From an uncultured Clostridia bacterium (lineage in GTDB: Bacteria > Bacillota > Clostridia > TANB77 > CAG-508), in assembly GCA_948735595.1 (NCBI GenBank), contig CAPXSA010000024.1, forward strand, positions 1-46,134: a stretch of DNA of 46,134 nt, given 5' to 3'. Both the position numbers and the translations under genes were made by a program. The notes beneath the pieces were generated by a model. It made no database searches, was not told the DNA's origin, and saw only the letters and a program-made list of their open reading frames with translations. This document shows, piece after piece, positions 35,801 to 43,744 of the stretch. Numbering within the stretch: the first letter of the stretch is position 1; every line of letters begins with the position of its first letter.

Positions 35801-36154
35801 TCAAAGAGCAATCAACATCAAACTAGTACATCAGTAGGTTTAGTATTAACACAATTAATTAACCCAGAAAACAGTACAGACGATAAAACATATGACAATG
35901 TTGCAGAAATTACTACTATTTCAAACTCAGTAGGTAGAAGAATGGCATACTCAATTCAAGGTAACCAAGACCCAACTGCAGATGCAAGTAAAGAAGGAAA
36001 CTTTGAAGTAGACGCAGTGAAATCAGAAAGAGTAACCATCTTACCACCATTTGGTAGTGAAAATATAGTTGTATATATTGCAATAGCAGCAAGCGTTCTA
36101 GTTATCTTAGCAGGAGGAATTATTCTCATCAAGAAAAAGGTACTAAAAAAATAA
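29840..36154 (+). CDS. Giant membrane-anchored adhesin with thioester-type N-terminus and Cna-B domains
   Basis: A 2104-residue surface protein. It has a signal/anchor at about 10-33. The N-terminal domain carries IYCVEHG (Cys89) and KQMALWA (Gln178, like the TQxAxW motif), which together suggest an internal Cys-Gln thioester domain able to bind host amines covalently. Extra cysteines lie at 127, 130 and 143. Cna-B/SdrD-like domains start near residue 448 (GGKVWEDVPEG) and near 1486 (NGTVWEDERN). Two tandem copies of a 130-residue helical domain lie between (32051-32446 and 32527-32911). The C-terminus has a membrane helix and Lys tail without LPXTG. Same operon as the preceding gene; AAGGAGG before the ATG. 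Confidence 0.83.
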   Translation: MIKTSDKKKKCYILMILSIAILAILVLPNLIVSSINELTKETAKRLDANQATEIETIAVKTINQNDGSIEVRQYHLTGIAYVPGQAIYCVEHGARFHAGTLPIATAQKYGYLNSSAEISWGSKHATCWPCEHDGEDTYPYLKCVGNHYDVVQRGSQYHPEAGYILTYPDMQDVTMLKQMALWATELNFGRPEAGNSLYQEAMHYKEFHDQTTEYGQYYDEPDIKVTDETEKEKVTIKSNYKEQTLTVGPFSIDYINGVYEDVAVGGISDMYLIGYNQENEVVKERIDIIKYIDPDGVGNEPEYFEPNETDKSFVDYTKQVYPKGKSAGEETFQVQIENPNADLAADADQSEYVTKLKLHIEFKWMGVTAARLCEMEGWYYTVSWRTTHSTHYHGVRPNRYRCYYCYGYSKLLSTPLQDHVNLLKGERKLFKTELEIDVDGNGFPMTMDLGGKVWEDVPEGKESLADGIYKEGTDRVLPNVKVTIYDEEGTLVNLRPSSEEVSDAQIMSKVNPTYTDEKGDYLFKGLDPLRKYYITFEYNGQVYLPTDYQKDDSQYNRVDWYWTSKGTEKSTDRNSYDETYSEIGSAPANYLVPDGAMQIAPLTNGYNEAFSQYDLMGFKMTESGDYIQETRLIDSFYKIEGGNIVETNENQEGEISRAVKEWIIDNRKAPTEDEMLDIYQNIAGRDEEMLRKLQFIEDTKIESYTKAMDIISSSGSNRPNPGEESSGGSNNGSTIITVNRDRLLREVKNAMKQIRIDYEYKTDRDNTVWSNQATQTFTNINQTVSIPNQVDFDVETEVTGKFLNILKNMIQREIVNNYIPNYERYMYDSRYQLNTYLSNFIQNNYQVAWEQAGMEGENELNNLTFRVTGNYDINSEITGRRLNPATGRYETYIMYWQIPNAVANAMRNVRIYYDYQIEREHIWEGKASHYFNDINQNVSVQRNIDEYHRTQAMEKFFAMLKNRLQEDLRTDYVQDYQLNRSKYDLINYITNHVRTYYKLVWAEWTNVSTTYLDEIVSFDFKIVDRNTGREIQPEEIEFDDIVAVNSSNLRTVNTNNNTRNTNRANTNSDSNEGGYDLYPIYDEFVINKTIDMTYDTAEEARSLEYDLTEETIDDVVYKPIYPGQFYINQGLWRRQEVDLALRKDVLYAATRINGKTEVYEYNKRDLLTDAQKAELRELRLYYEQNGRRPSDYQAYLNKKAEFEEANLNGPNGGYWQIQLRMRDYNNYYEGIHTKELYEADYNYRQSNTNGSGKDLELYVTYKITVRNASQSIVGQITELVDYYDRDYTYRDDLSWVMYKNSSSSNDLNEISFTEAEYYDTIHEGALRGSIKNNNKGTDSATTGTYERSRSTECRSDMVGYQGLQALYIKGLENKQLASGEEAYVYLTFQVKSDGNGPVIVDNDNSLKENYVEINGYKTYYENGTSLPNGVTKGRRDVAGLIDINSTPGNLCREDLRGNRYEKNFENDTDRAKSVKVTVEEDFIRSINGTVWEDERNHTVQNTSAIIGDGIRKDGELGVNGVTVELVEKLEDGGEFLWQTTQSGTGKGRRVNLLTGQAEDYTYEVKNRGYYEFSESITGNYIIRFHYGDKTQTIQTDSNGGSNATSYNGQDFKSTLYQTGIAQNGTTDRLGKYVGYTDTTGQNETGTYGYDIHAADSNSNHVSDAKDIWSYRQKAIEYSSTKVTNHIAEVLAAPYTDNAKNEDMIKELIERTQMIAETGVIVLEGEYNRTGTDGYASASNGSNGYLNGNDFNGKYTLNNVDFGLAERPKAQLEIGKKITNIQIKLANGNILFDANDKMTDLTWVRNQAYELSKVGILNENNNNKYQQFYELTKNRYTYRTEKGSKQYSVNGLVASKYQNNGNNGLIVATMDEELMQGANIAISYLLTVTNVGETDYVGQEFYYKGTGANTVVTTRADVVTDYVANNLNFNASAKNNNEDSTTNEQNGWKITDNVLTTLGLNNNLATKVSQYNDVIHTENLHEDLVPVTSKSNQHQTSTSVGLVLTQLINPENSTDDKTYDNVAEITTISNSVGRRMAYSIQGNQDPTADASKEGNFEVDAVKSERVTILPPFGSENIVVYIAIAASVLVILAGGIILIKKKVLKK
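32051..32911 (+). repeat. Tandem duplication of a helical domain inside the adhesin
   Basis: Copy 1 (32051-32446) and copy 2 (32527-32911) align as VKNAMKQIRIDYEYKTDRD/VANAMRNVRIYYDYQIERE, FTNINQTVSIP/FNDINQNVSVQ, FLNILKNMIQREI/FFAMLKNRLQEDL and LNTYLSNFIQNNYQVAWEQ/LINYITNHVRTYYKLVWAE. They are diverged, so the duplication is old. Confidence 0.8.
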
Positions 36155-36163
36155 TAATTAATC

Positions 36164-36200
36164 AAGGAGCATAGGATTTTAAGTCCTGTGCTTCTTTTTT
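36164..36200 (+). terminator. Terminator after the surface operon
   Basis: AAGGAGCATAGGA and TCCTGTGCTTCTT pair over 13 bp with two G-T, followed by a T run. Confidence 0.85.
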
Positions 36201-36407
36201 CGCCAAACTCTTGTATTTTTCGCTATTTTACGATAAAATAGATGACATAAAAATATAGAAAAGAAAAAATGAACACAAAAGATAGCAAAAAAGAGAGAAA
36301 ACTTTTTTTAATTTGGTACGAAAAGCGACAAACATTTTAATACATTTGTATTACTATAGTACAAGCTATTCACAAAAGCCAAATTAAAAAGTAGGGGTGA
36401 TCAAAAA

Positions 36408-38930
36408 GTGTTTCAAAATATAGCAAAAGACTCATTGGACCAAAATGAGCCAATAAGCCAAGAACAAAACCGTAATCAAAAATCAATGAAAGAGATATTA
36501 AAAAATCTTTTTAGTATACAAAATATTATCTTATACACTATCAGTTTTCTAATCTCCATGGTGGGATTTAGTAGTGAGAACTTAATGCTAAGCTTAAGCC
36601 CATTTGCCATCAGCTTTTTAGCAGCAATGCTAAGCAATTACTCACCAATTGGAATTGTATATTTGCTAACTCTAATTGGTACATGGATAAAATTTGGGAC
36701 AAGTAGTGTACTTACATATTTCTTAACCACTTTAGTATTTTTTGTATTCACATTACTAAAAAGACCAAAAATAGAAGAAATGGTAAACGAACAGAAAAGA
36801 CTAGGCTTTCGCCTATTTCTATCTGTACTCATTGTTCAAATTGTACCAATGTTCTTCACGAGTTTTTACATATATGATTTATTAACTAGCATTATGCTAG
36901 CAATTAGTTCTTTTGTATTTTATAAGATATTTGCAAACAGTATTCCAATTATCAAAGAACTAGGCAGAAAAACAGTATTTTCCGTAGAAGAGGTGATGGG
37001 CACAAGCCTATTACTAGCTATCGCAGTTTGCGTCTTTGGAGACCTAACTATTTTTGGATTTAGCATCAAAAACATTTTAAGTATTCTAATTGTACTTGTG
37101 CTTGGGTGGAAAAATGGGATGCTAATTGGGGCAACATCAGGAGTAATGATAGGAGTAACCTTAGGAATCATTAGTGGCTCAGAGCCAATTCTCGTCGCTT
37201 CCTATGCTATTTCGGGAATGATAGCAGGGCTATTTAATAAATTAGGTAAAATTGGAGTTGTTATTGGCTTTATTTTAGGAAATATTGGACTAACTTATGT
37301 AGCAAATGGTAACACGGTACCAGTTATTCTTATTCAAGAAATTCTAATTGCCTTTTTAGGACTCTTAGCAGTACCAAAAAGAGTCAAAATAGATATAGCA
37401 GACTTTATGGGAAAAGAAAAGCTATTACCTGAGACAACAACAGCTAGTAGAACATTAACAGAAAATGAAGATACTATTTTTAAACTCAATAAGATGTCAG
37501 AAGCAATTCAAGATATGGCTAAAAGCTATCAAGAAGCAGCAAGTACCTTAGTGAGTGAAGAAGATTTAAAACAGCAAGAACAATCCAATGAACAAATCTT
37601 TATAGAAGAACTAAGAATGAATTTGCAAGAACTAGAAGACAATATGCTTTGCGAAGAAATAGAAGAAAACCAAGATGGAGTTGTAGATGATATTTTTCAA
37701 TATTTACTAAAAGAAGAGATCATTACGGAAAAAAGACTTGTAGCCATTTTAGAACAACATAATAACTATTTAGTAGGTTTTTATGAAAAGAATGAACAGG
37801 TGATAGAAGACGTATCTAAAATGATAAAAGCTATTAATTCTGCTTATCGTATGAGTAAGCTAAACTTTATTTGGAAAAAGAAAATGCAAGAAGACAAGAA
37901 AAATGTAGCAACTGGCTTAGAAGGTGTATCACAAGTTATTTCTCAGCTAGCAGAAGAAATGCAAGAAGAACAAAAAGAAGAAGACCCATTTGAAAGTAAA
38001 AAGCAAGAAATCCAAACCTTATTACAAGAAAAAGAGATTGAGATAGAAGGAATTAAAATCAAACAATTTCCTTCTAGTAGATATCAAGTAGAAATCTATC
38101 ACAAACTTTGTGATGAAATAGAAGGAACAAAATGCAATATTAAGAAAATAGGTAGAATTTTAAATAAAGTATTAGAAGACAAATTCATTATACAAGCACA
38201 AGAATGTGGTTTAAGAGAAAACAAAACAGGATGTAAATTCACCTATTTGTCAGATGATAAATACAAAGTGCAAATAGGGGTAGCTACAAGTACAAAAGCA
38301 GACTCCCCTGTTTCAGGAGATAGTCATACAGAAATCAAATTAGAAGACGGAAAATATCTAGTAGCTATTAGTGATGGCATGGGCTCGGGGCCAGAAGCAA
38401 TGAAAAGTAGCAAAATAGCCATCAAAATGCTAGAAAGACTCTTTAGAGCAGGATTCGATAAAGAAACTTCACTAAATCTAATCAATTCTACACTGGCTGC
38501 AACTAGTAAAGAAGATATGTATGCAACTCTAGATATTGAAATACTAGACTTATATGGTGGTAACATGGAGTTTATCAAAAGTGGAGCCTGTCCAACCTAT
38601 GTCAAGAGAAACAACGAAGTGCAAATATTAAAAGCAATCACTTTGCCAGCAGGAATTCTAGATAAAAGTGACTTGGTAGTATATGACTATGACCTGCAAG
38701 AAGGTGATATTATCATTATGTGTAGTGATGGAATTATTGAAGCAAACACAGAATATTTAAATAAAGAACTATGGGTAAAATACCTATTAGAAGATATCAA
38801 AACGGATGACGCGCAAAAGATAGCCAATTTAATCTTAGAAGAGGCTATTGACAATGATTTTGGGAGACAAAAAGATGACATGACAGTAACAGTAGCTAAA
38901 ATCAGTAAAACAAAAAAGGTAGAAAGATAA
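36408..38930 (+). CDS. spoIIE: Stage II sporulation protein E, serine phosphatase
   Basis: Membrane PP2C-type phosphatase that dephosphorylates SpoIIAA and activates sigma-F in the forespore. The N-terminal 350 residues contain about ten hydrophobic helices. A Glu/Gln-rich cytoplasmic coiled segment (about 350-530) links to the PP2C domain with GDSHTEIKLEDGKYLVAISDGMGSG (Asp about 656) and IIMCSDGIIEA. 840 residues, as usual. The GTG start has GGGGTGA upstream. The promoter region holds TATAGT and a partial reverse 0A-box (GCGACAAA, 36324-36331), fitting Spo0A control, which is established for B. subtilis spoIIE but only inferred here. Confidence 0.96.
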   Translation: MFQNIAKDSLDQNEPISQEQNRNQKSMKEILKNLFSIQNIILYTISFLISMVGFSSENLMLSLSPFAISFLAAMLSNYSPIGIVYLLTLIGTWIKFGTSSVLTYFLTTLVFFVFTLLKRPKIEEMVNEQKRLGFRLFLSVLIVQIVPMFFTSFYIYDLLTSIMLAISSFVFYKIFANSIPIIKELGRKTVFSVEEVMGTSLLLAIAVCVFGDLTIFGFSIKNILSILIVLVLGWKNGMLIGATSGVMIGVTLGIISGSEPILVASYAISGMIAGLFNKLGKIGVVIGFILGNIGLTYVANGNTVPVILIQEILIAFLGLLAVPKRVKIDIADFMGKEKLLPETTTASRTLTENEDTIFKLNKMSEAIQDMAKSYQEAASTLVSEEDLKQQEQSNEQIFIEELRMNLQELEDNMLCEEIEENQDGVVDDIFQYLLKEEIITEKRLVAILEQHNNYLVGFYEKNEQVIEDVSKMIKAINSAYRMSKLNFIWKKKMQEDKKNVATGLEGVSQVISQLAEEMQEEQKEEDPFESKKQEIQTLLQEKEIEIEGIKIKQFPSSRYQVEIYHKLCDEIEGTKCNIKKIGRILNKVLEDKFIIQAQECGLRENKTGCKFTYLSDDKYKVQIGVATSTKADSPVSGDSHTEIKLEDGKYLVAISDGMGSGPEAMKSSKIAIKMLERLFRAGFDKETSLNLINSTLAATSKEDMYATLDIEILDLYGGNMEFIKSGACPTYVKRNNEVQILKAITLPAGILDKSDLVVYDYDLQEGDIIIMCSDGIIEANTEYLNKELWVKYLLEDIKTDDAQKIANLILEEAIDNDFGRQKDDMTVTVAKISKTKKVER

Positions 38931-38943
38931 TTAAGGAAAGACA

Positions 38944-38987
38944 AAAAGCCTAGCAAGAAACTAAGTAAGATTTCTTGCTAGGCTTTT
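38944..38987 (+). terminator. Terminator after spoIIE
   Basis: AAAAGCCTAGCAAGAAA and TTTCTTGCTAGGCTTTT form a perfect 17-bp stem. It also serves the convergent XRE gene. Confidence 0.92.
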
Positions 38988-38992
38988 GTTAT

Positions 38993-39202
38993 CTAAGAGA
39001 TTTTCTTATATAACACTGTTTTTACATAAATTCCAATTTCTTCATTACTCAAATGAAAAATGGAAATTAATTTATCCAAGATATCACTTCGAGGGAAGCA
39101 TGTTTCTTTGTCAATTCTAACATACTGTCTTAAACTAATGTCAAGAATGCCCGCCATTTCTTCTTGAGTATAACCAAATTGATTTCTTTTTTCTTTAATC
39201 AT
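38993..39202 (-). CDS. XRE-family helix-turn-helix regulator
   Basis: A 69-residue protein MIKEKRNQFGYTQEEMAGIL, with the classic HTH YTQEEMAGILDISLRQYVRIDKE. ATG 39202 with GGGTGAT upstream; a longer in-frame start gives a non-conserved hydrophobic leader. Two TTGACA-ATGACA repeats lie directly upstream, probably its own operator. Its other target may be the divergent WG-repeat gene. Confidence 0.85.
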   Translation of the reverse strand: MIKEKRNQFGYTQEEMAGILDISLRQYVRIDKETCFPRSDILDKLISIFHLSNEEIGIYVKTVLYKKIS

Positions 39203-39213
39203 ATGATCACCCT

Positions 39214-39265
39214 TTGACAAATTATGACATAAAATTACGCTAAAACATATTGACATTTAATGACA
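39214..39265. promoter_or_regulatory. Two operator-like repeats upstream of the XRE gene
   Basis: TTGACAAATTATGACA (39214-39229) and TTGACATTTAATGACA (39250-39265), 36 bases apart, with the same half-sites and 4-base gap. Confidence 0.6.
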
Positions 39266-39312
39266 CAAATCCCTAGAACGCCTAAATATAAAGCAAATTG
39301 GTATAGAAAAAA

Positions 39313-39319
39313 TGTCGAA
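39313..39319. promoter_or_regulatory. Possible Spo0A box
   Basis: TGTCGAA, an exact 0A-box core, about 150 bases upstream of the WG-repeat gene. The remainder of 39266-39468 shows a TATAGT/TATAAC -10-like site near 39430 and nothing else. Confidence 0.35.
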
Positions 39320-39468
39320 ACTTCTCGTAAATTGTTACTTCCCAAAGTTATAAAATAAGTCTTATTCAAATTTTAAGAATTAAAGTAATAAAACATAAAA
39401 TCCCTTGTAATTAACGATAAAAGTATGATATAGTATAACTACTAAAAGAAGATTTGGGAGGAAAGAAA

Positions 39469-40992
39469 ATGAGTAGTGGTGCTAAAAGATATAGTGGCGA
39501 AAAAAAATTAAACCTAAAAAAAGTATTTGCAGTCATTATTGCATTAGCAGTTATCATTATGGTAGTAGTAGCAGTTATTAAACTATTAAATGGTGAACTA
39601 ATTACAGAAGAAAAAGCAGTAGCCAACCAATACTTTGCTGTATATACAAATGACAAATGGGGAGTTATCAATTCAAAAGGTGATATCATTATTAAACCTG
39701 AATATGAAGAAGCCATTATTATTCCAGATAGCACAAAAGATGTATTTCTTTGCACATATGATGTCAATTACATAGAAGGTTCATATAAATCAAAAGTAAT
39801 TGATGCTAAATCCAAGGAGATTATAACAGGATATGATACCATTCAGGCATTAGAGAATTATGATGCAAATAACAATTTATGGTATGAGACAGATGTATTG
39901 CTAGTTTCAAAAGAAGGAAAATATGGGCTAGTAGATTTCAAAGGAAAAGAACTTCTAAAATGCGAATATGATTCTATTCAAGCTTTAAAAGGTGTTAAAA
40001 ATAGTATTTTAATCCAAAAAGATAAAAAGTATGGATTAGTAGATCATATTGGAGCAACGATTATTGAGCCAGAATATAAATCTATCAAGCCTATTTCAGA
40101 CGAATATGCTAATGGTTACATTGTTACAACAACAGATAATAAAATGGGAGTTATTAGTAGAGACAAAACAATGGTTGTTGAGACAAAATATCAAGATATT
40201 CAAGCAATCTATGGGAATGGTAACTATGTTGTAAAAGAAGGAAATAGTTGGCAAATTATAGACAGTGAAGGAACTACTTATTTAAAAGGAAAATTTGACA
40301 GCGTAAAATCCATTAATGGCGATAATGTTGTTGTCATATCTAACCAAAAATATGGTGTTATGACATTATCAGGCGAGACAAAAATTGAAGCCAAATATCA
40401 AAACATAACACATGCTTTTGAAGGTAACTATATTTTCAAAGAAAATAATAAATATGGAGTCATCAATTTAGCAGGACAAGCCATGGTAAAACCTACCTAC
40501 GACAGTTTAATTTACCGCACAGAAAGTGGAATTTTTGAAGGAGATAAGACTACCGCAGAAAATACAGATTTTATTGGTAATGATTTTACCATAAAATTAA
40601 GTGGCATTCTTTCAGAAATAGATGCAGAATTAGGTTATATGAAAGTCAGAGTAGGAAATGACTATAAATATTACAACTTCAAATTTGAAGAAAAAAATAG
40701 CAAGGAATTATTAAAAGGTAACACATTATTCTTAGATAAAAAAGATGAAAAATATGGATATGTCAATAAAGATGGTGTGGTAGTAGTAGATTACATTTAC
40801 GATGATGCTACAGAACAAAACAAATTCGGATATGCCAGTGTCAAAAAAGATGGAATGTGGGGTTGTATAGACTCTAAGGGAAAACAAATCATAGCACCAT
40901 CTTATACCCTAGAAAATGCATCTTTAATCGAATTTATTAATAAATGGCACAGAGGAGAAGACTTAAATCTAAACTATTATACAGACAAATAA
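39469..40992 (+). CDS. Membrane-anchored WG-repeat (KWG) protein
   Basis: A 507-residue protein with a short cytoplasmic tail, one membrane helix (about 19-39, VFAVIIALAVIIMVVVAVI) and an extracellular array of about eight WG repeats of the form KWGVINSKGDIIIKPEYEEA, KYGLVDFKGKELLKCEYDS and MWGCIDSKGKQIIAPSY. WG repeats form beta-propeller or solenoid-like folds; the ligand is unknown. ATG 39469 has GGGAGG upstream. The next gene follows after 39 bases. Confidence 0.88.
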   Translation: MSSGAKRYSGEKKLNLKKVFAVIIALAVIIMVVVAVIKLLNGELITEEKAVANQYFAVYTNDKWGVINSKGDIIIKPEYEEAIIIPDSTKDVFLCTYDVNYIEGSYKSKVIDAKSKEIITGYDTIQALENYDANNNLWYETDVLLVSKEGKYGLVDFKGKELLKCEYDSIQALKGVKNSILIQKDKKYGLVDHIGATIIEPEYKSIKPISDEYANGYIVTTTDNKMGVISRDKTMVVETKYQDIQAIYGNGNYVVKEGNSWQIIDSEGTTYLKGKFDSVKSINGDNVVVISNQKYGVMTLSGETKIEAKYQNITHAFEGNYIFKENNKYGVINLAGQAMVKPTYDSLIYRTESGIFEGDKTTAENTDFIGNDFTIKLSGILSEIDAELGYMKVRVGNDYKYYNFKFEEKNSKELLKGNTLFLDKKDEKYGYVNKDGVVVVDYIYDDATEQNKFGYASVKKDGMWGCIDSKGKQIIAPSYTLENASLIEFINKWHRGEDLNLNYYTDK

Positions 40993-41031
40993 CACAAGAA
41001 AAGAATAATAAAGTGAAGAGGAAAACAAAAG

Positions 41032-42264
41032 ATGGATTTTAAAATGAAATATCAATACACTTATTTTATGTATCCTTATCTAATTGAAGAGAAGAAATAC
41101 CGAAATTATTTATATGGGTTATTAAAAAATCCAAACTGTAAACTAAAATTATTTGACCGAAAAAAAGATGTAGGAATAGATACTTATTTTCTGCCAGAAC
41201 TAAAAGAGAAAATGTTTTGGTCTATAGAAAAAAAGCCAAGTGAAATGAAAGAATTAGAATCAATGGATAAGAAAATGCAAGCAACAATATTAAGTAAACA
41301 GCCTTGCAATATTTTTGAATACACACTAGAAGGGGATGTTCCAGGAAAGATAGGAGAAGCAGGAGGCATCTTTTTCGACATTACAAAAGTAGAAATAGTG
41401 TGTTTTAATACAGGAATATGTTTTCTATTACTAAAAACAGCTTTAACAGAGAATCAGGATTTCTCCGATGTACTAAACTTTAATTATAAATTTAGAGATA
41501 TCAATTCCAAAGCAGAACATAGCAAACAATATGAGGCAATTAAAATACAAACAGGAAAGCTAAATAATATGCAGTCTTTCTCTGAATTTATCAAGAAAAT
41601 TGCAGGGCGTAATCTAAAAGCAAGACAGATTAATTTAGATACAGATAGACTAATTACTTACTCTTATGTTTGCCTAAACCAAGCTAGTTGGAACGAGAAC
41701 ACAGATATTAACTTATTAGAAAAAGAATTTGAAAAATTCAGAATGGTAAGACCAGCAAGAGAGCAAACAGAAGATGTTTTCTTAAAAGAAGCATATACTT
41801 ATCATGAAAAATATCTTTATTATGGATTTTCCAATAATACTACTGTACTGCTTACTTGCGATAATAATATTAGAAACTATACCACTCTACCATTCCAGTT
41901 TGAAAATGAGCAGCTTTATCACTTTGTCTTTAATCTATATAAAAAGGTGTACTTAAAGAAGCTAAATTATGAATTTCAAAAAACACAGCAATTTGAGAAG
42001 ATCAAAAAAGAATTCTTAACCTTTGCCAAGAAAGATTGGATTTATGAAATAACATATGACGAAATAGGAAAGATTCTAGAAAAATATTATGAGGAAGAAC
42101 AGATTTTACAAACTACTTTTAATAAACTAAAACAAAAATACGATTTATTATACAAAGATTATGAAATAAGCAAAAATAAGAAAAGCAATAAGTGGGTAAT
42201 TGCATTAATGCTTATTCTAATTGCTATTAATTTAATTTGTATTGGTTTAGTTATTCATAATTAG
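41032..42264 (+). CDS. Hypothetical tail-anchored membrane protein
   Basis: A 410-residue protein, mostly soluble (MDFKMKYQYTYFMYPYLIEE at the start). A coiled coil precedes one C-terminal membrane helix (about 388-408, WVIALMLILIAINLICIGL), so it is tail-anchored with most of the chain in the cytoplasm. Segments such as NIFEYTLEGDVPGKIGEAGGIFFDITKVEIVCF hint at a CorA-like or signalling N-terminal domain, but I cannot name a family. It is co-transcribed with the WG-repeat gene, and a palindromic terminator follows. Confidence 0.78.
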   Translation: MDFKMKYQYTYFMYPYLIEEKKYRNYLYGLLKNPNCKLKLFDRKKDVGIDTYFLPELKEKMFWSIEKKPSEMKELESMDKKMQATILSKQPCNIFEYTLEGDVPGKIGEAGGIFFDITKVEIVCFNTGICFLLLKTALTENQDFSDVLNFNYKFRDINSKAEHSKQYEAIKIQTGKLNNMQSFSEFIKKIAGRNLKARQINLDTDRLITYSYVCLNQASWNENTDINLLEKEFEKFRMVRPAREQTEDVFLKEAYTYHEKYLYYGFSNNTTVLLTCDNNIRNYTTLPFQFENEQLYHFVFNLYKKVYLKKLNYEFQKTQQFEKIKKEFLTFAKKDWIYEITYDEIGKILEKYYEEEQILQTTFNKLKQKYDLLYKDYEISKNKKSNKWVIALMLILIAINLICIGLVIHN

Positions 42265-42269
42265 TATCT

Positions 42270-42297
42270 AAAGTTTATAATATATTATAAACTTTTT
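42270..42297 (+). terminator. Palindromic terminator before acpS
   Basis: AAAGTTTATAAT and ATTATAAACTTT pair perfectly with almost no loop, followed by T residues. Confidence 0.7.
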
Positions 42298-42334
42298 AGA
42301 ATTTCTAAACATAAATAAAACTAAAGGGGTAAAC

Positions 42335-42709
42335 ATGGAAATAAAGACAGGAATAGACATAATAGAAGTAAAGCGAATTCAGGAAGCAATTGAAAGACAG
42401 GGAGAGAAATTCTTAAAGCGAGTATATACTGATAAAGAAATAGAATATTGTAATAATACTGGGAAGATGCAATACCAACACTATGCTGCTAGATTTGCTG
42501 CAAAAGAAGCAGTATTTAAGGCAATATCTACTAAGCTTCCAAAAGAAACAGGAGATATTTGGACGAAAATAGAAGTACAAAATGATAGTAAACACAAACC
42601 AATAGTGAATTTAGAAGGGCTAAATCTAGCAGAAATTGAAAGCATGGATTTAAGCCTTTCTCATATAGCAGAATATGCTGTGGCAAGCTTCAATATTATA
42701 TTTAAATAG
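42335..42709 (+). CDS. acpS: Holo-[acyl-carrier-protein] synthase
   Basis: Transfers 4'-phosphopantetheine from CoA to ACP. 124 residues with the canonical GIDIIEVKRI (Asp8) and RFAAKEAVFKA (Glu58) magnesium-binding motifs, and LSLSHIAEYAVA at the end. An AAAGGGG site precedes the ATG. tatD follows after 41 bases. Confidence 0.95.
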   Translation: MEIKTGIDIIEVKRIQEAIERQGEKFLKRVYTDKEIEYCNNTGKMQYQHYAARFAAKEAVFKAISTKLPKETGDIWTKIEVQNDSKHKPIVNLEGLNLAEIESMDLSLSHIAEYAVASFNIIFK

Positions 42710-42750
42710 ATTTTTAAAATTAACTATCAGTAAAAAGGAGAAGAAATAAA

Positions 42751-43542
42751 ATGGAACTTTTTGATTCGCATGCACATTATAATGACGAAAAGTTTAACGA
42801 AGATAGAGAAGAAATCTTACAAACAGTTTTAGATGCAGGCGTGACAAAGGTAATTTGCGCAGGATATAGCTTAGAATCCTCAAAAGAAGCAGTACAAATA
42901 GCAAATACACATCCAAGTATCTACGCCATTGTAGGCATTTCACCAAATGATATTCCAGAAAAAACAGCACAATATGAACAAATTCTAAATGAACAGTTAA
43001 AGCAAATTGAAAAACTAGCACAAAATGAGAAAGTAGTTGCCATTGGAGAGATTGGATTAGATTATTATTGGAATAAAGAAAATAAAGAAGAGCAAAAGTT
43101 AGTTTTTCAAAAACAAATAGAACTAGCCAATAAATTGAATTTACCAATTGTTATTCATACAAGAGAAGCGGTTTATGATACATTGGAAATATTAAAAGGT
43201 GAGGTAACACCAGTTAAAAAAGGAATATTCCATTGTTGTCCGTTGAATTTGGATTTAATACGAGAAGGTTTAAAAATTGGCTTTTATATTTCCTTTGCAG
43301 GACCAATCACTTTTAAAAATGCCAAAAACGCAGAAGTAGCTATTCAAGAAGTACCATTAGATAGAATTTTAATAGAAACAGATAGTCCATATTTAGCACC
43401 AGAGCCAAAAAGAGGAACGCGTAATGACTCTAAAAATGTAAAGTATATGGCAGAAAAGATTGCACAAGTAAAAGATATGACAGTAGAAGAAATTGCAAAA
43501 GTAACTTATGAAAATACGAAGAAAATTTTTGAGATAAAATAA
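42751..43542 (+). CDS. tatD: TatD-family metal-dependent hydrolase/DNase
   Basis: A 263-residue TIM-barrel hydrolase. Metal ligands lie in DSHAHY, GEIGLDYYW, IVIHTREA, FHCCPLN and ETDSPYLAPEPKRG. In Firmicutes tatD commonly precedes a yabE-type gene, as here. AAAAGGAG lies upstream of the ATG. Confidence 0.95.
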   Translation: MELFDSHAHYNDEKFNEDREEILQTVLDAGVTKVICAGYSLESSKEAVQIANTHPSIYAIVGISPNDIPEKTAQYEQILNEQLKQIEKLAQNEKVVAIGEIGLDYYWNKENKEEQKLVFQKQIELANKLNLPIVIHTREAVYDTLEILKGEVTPVKKGIFHCCPLNLDLIREGLKIGFYISFAGPITFKNAKNAEVAIQEVPLDRILIETDSPYLAPEPKRGTRNDSKNVKYMAEKIAQVKDMTVEEIAKVTYENTKKIFEIK

Positions 43543-43558
43543 AATTTTTCTAAAAAAG

Positions 43559-43587
43559 TCATATTCATGTACAAGCCTGCATATAAT
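43559..43587 (+). promoter_or_regulatory. Sigma-E-like promoter upstream of the YabE-like gene
   Basis: TCATATT (43559-43565), 14 bases, CATATAAT (43580-43587). These fit the B. subtilis sigma-E consensus elements and spacing, suggesting mother-cell expression during sporulation. Confidence 0.5.
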
Positions 43588-43677
43588 ATACTAATAGATG
43601 CTTTTCAAAAATTGCCACTTTTGCAACATTTTATACAATTAAGACAGGGGAAGACTTACGTCAAAACCTACGGAAAT

Positions 43678-43706
43678 TTGACATTTCTTAACAAAAATGG
43701 TATAAT
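43678..43706 (+). promoter_or_regulatory. Consensus sigma-A promoter of the YabE-like gene
   Basis: TTGACA (43678-43683), 17 bases, TATAAT (43701-43706), both hexamers perfect, 39 bases before the ATG. Confidence 0.9.
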
Positions 43707-43744
43707 ATAGTTGTTGGTCTGAAATAAAGGAGGAACAATATTTT

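Noticed and set aside
24652..36154. LPXTG sortase signal in the two giant surface proteins
   Set aside because: The C-termini have a membrane helix and basic tail but no LPXTG-like pentapeptide.
29840..36154. CRISPR array or short tandem nucleotide repeats in the repetitive surface genes
   Set aside because: The repetition is at protein-domain level and diverged; no regularly spaced identical DNA repeats are present.
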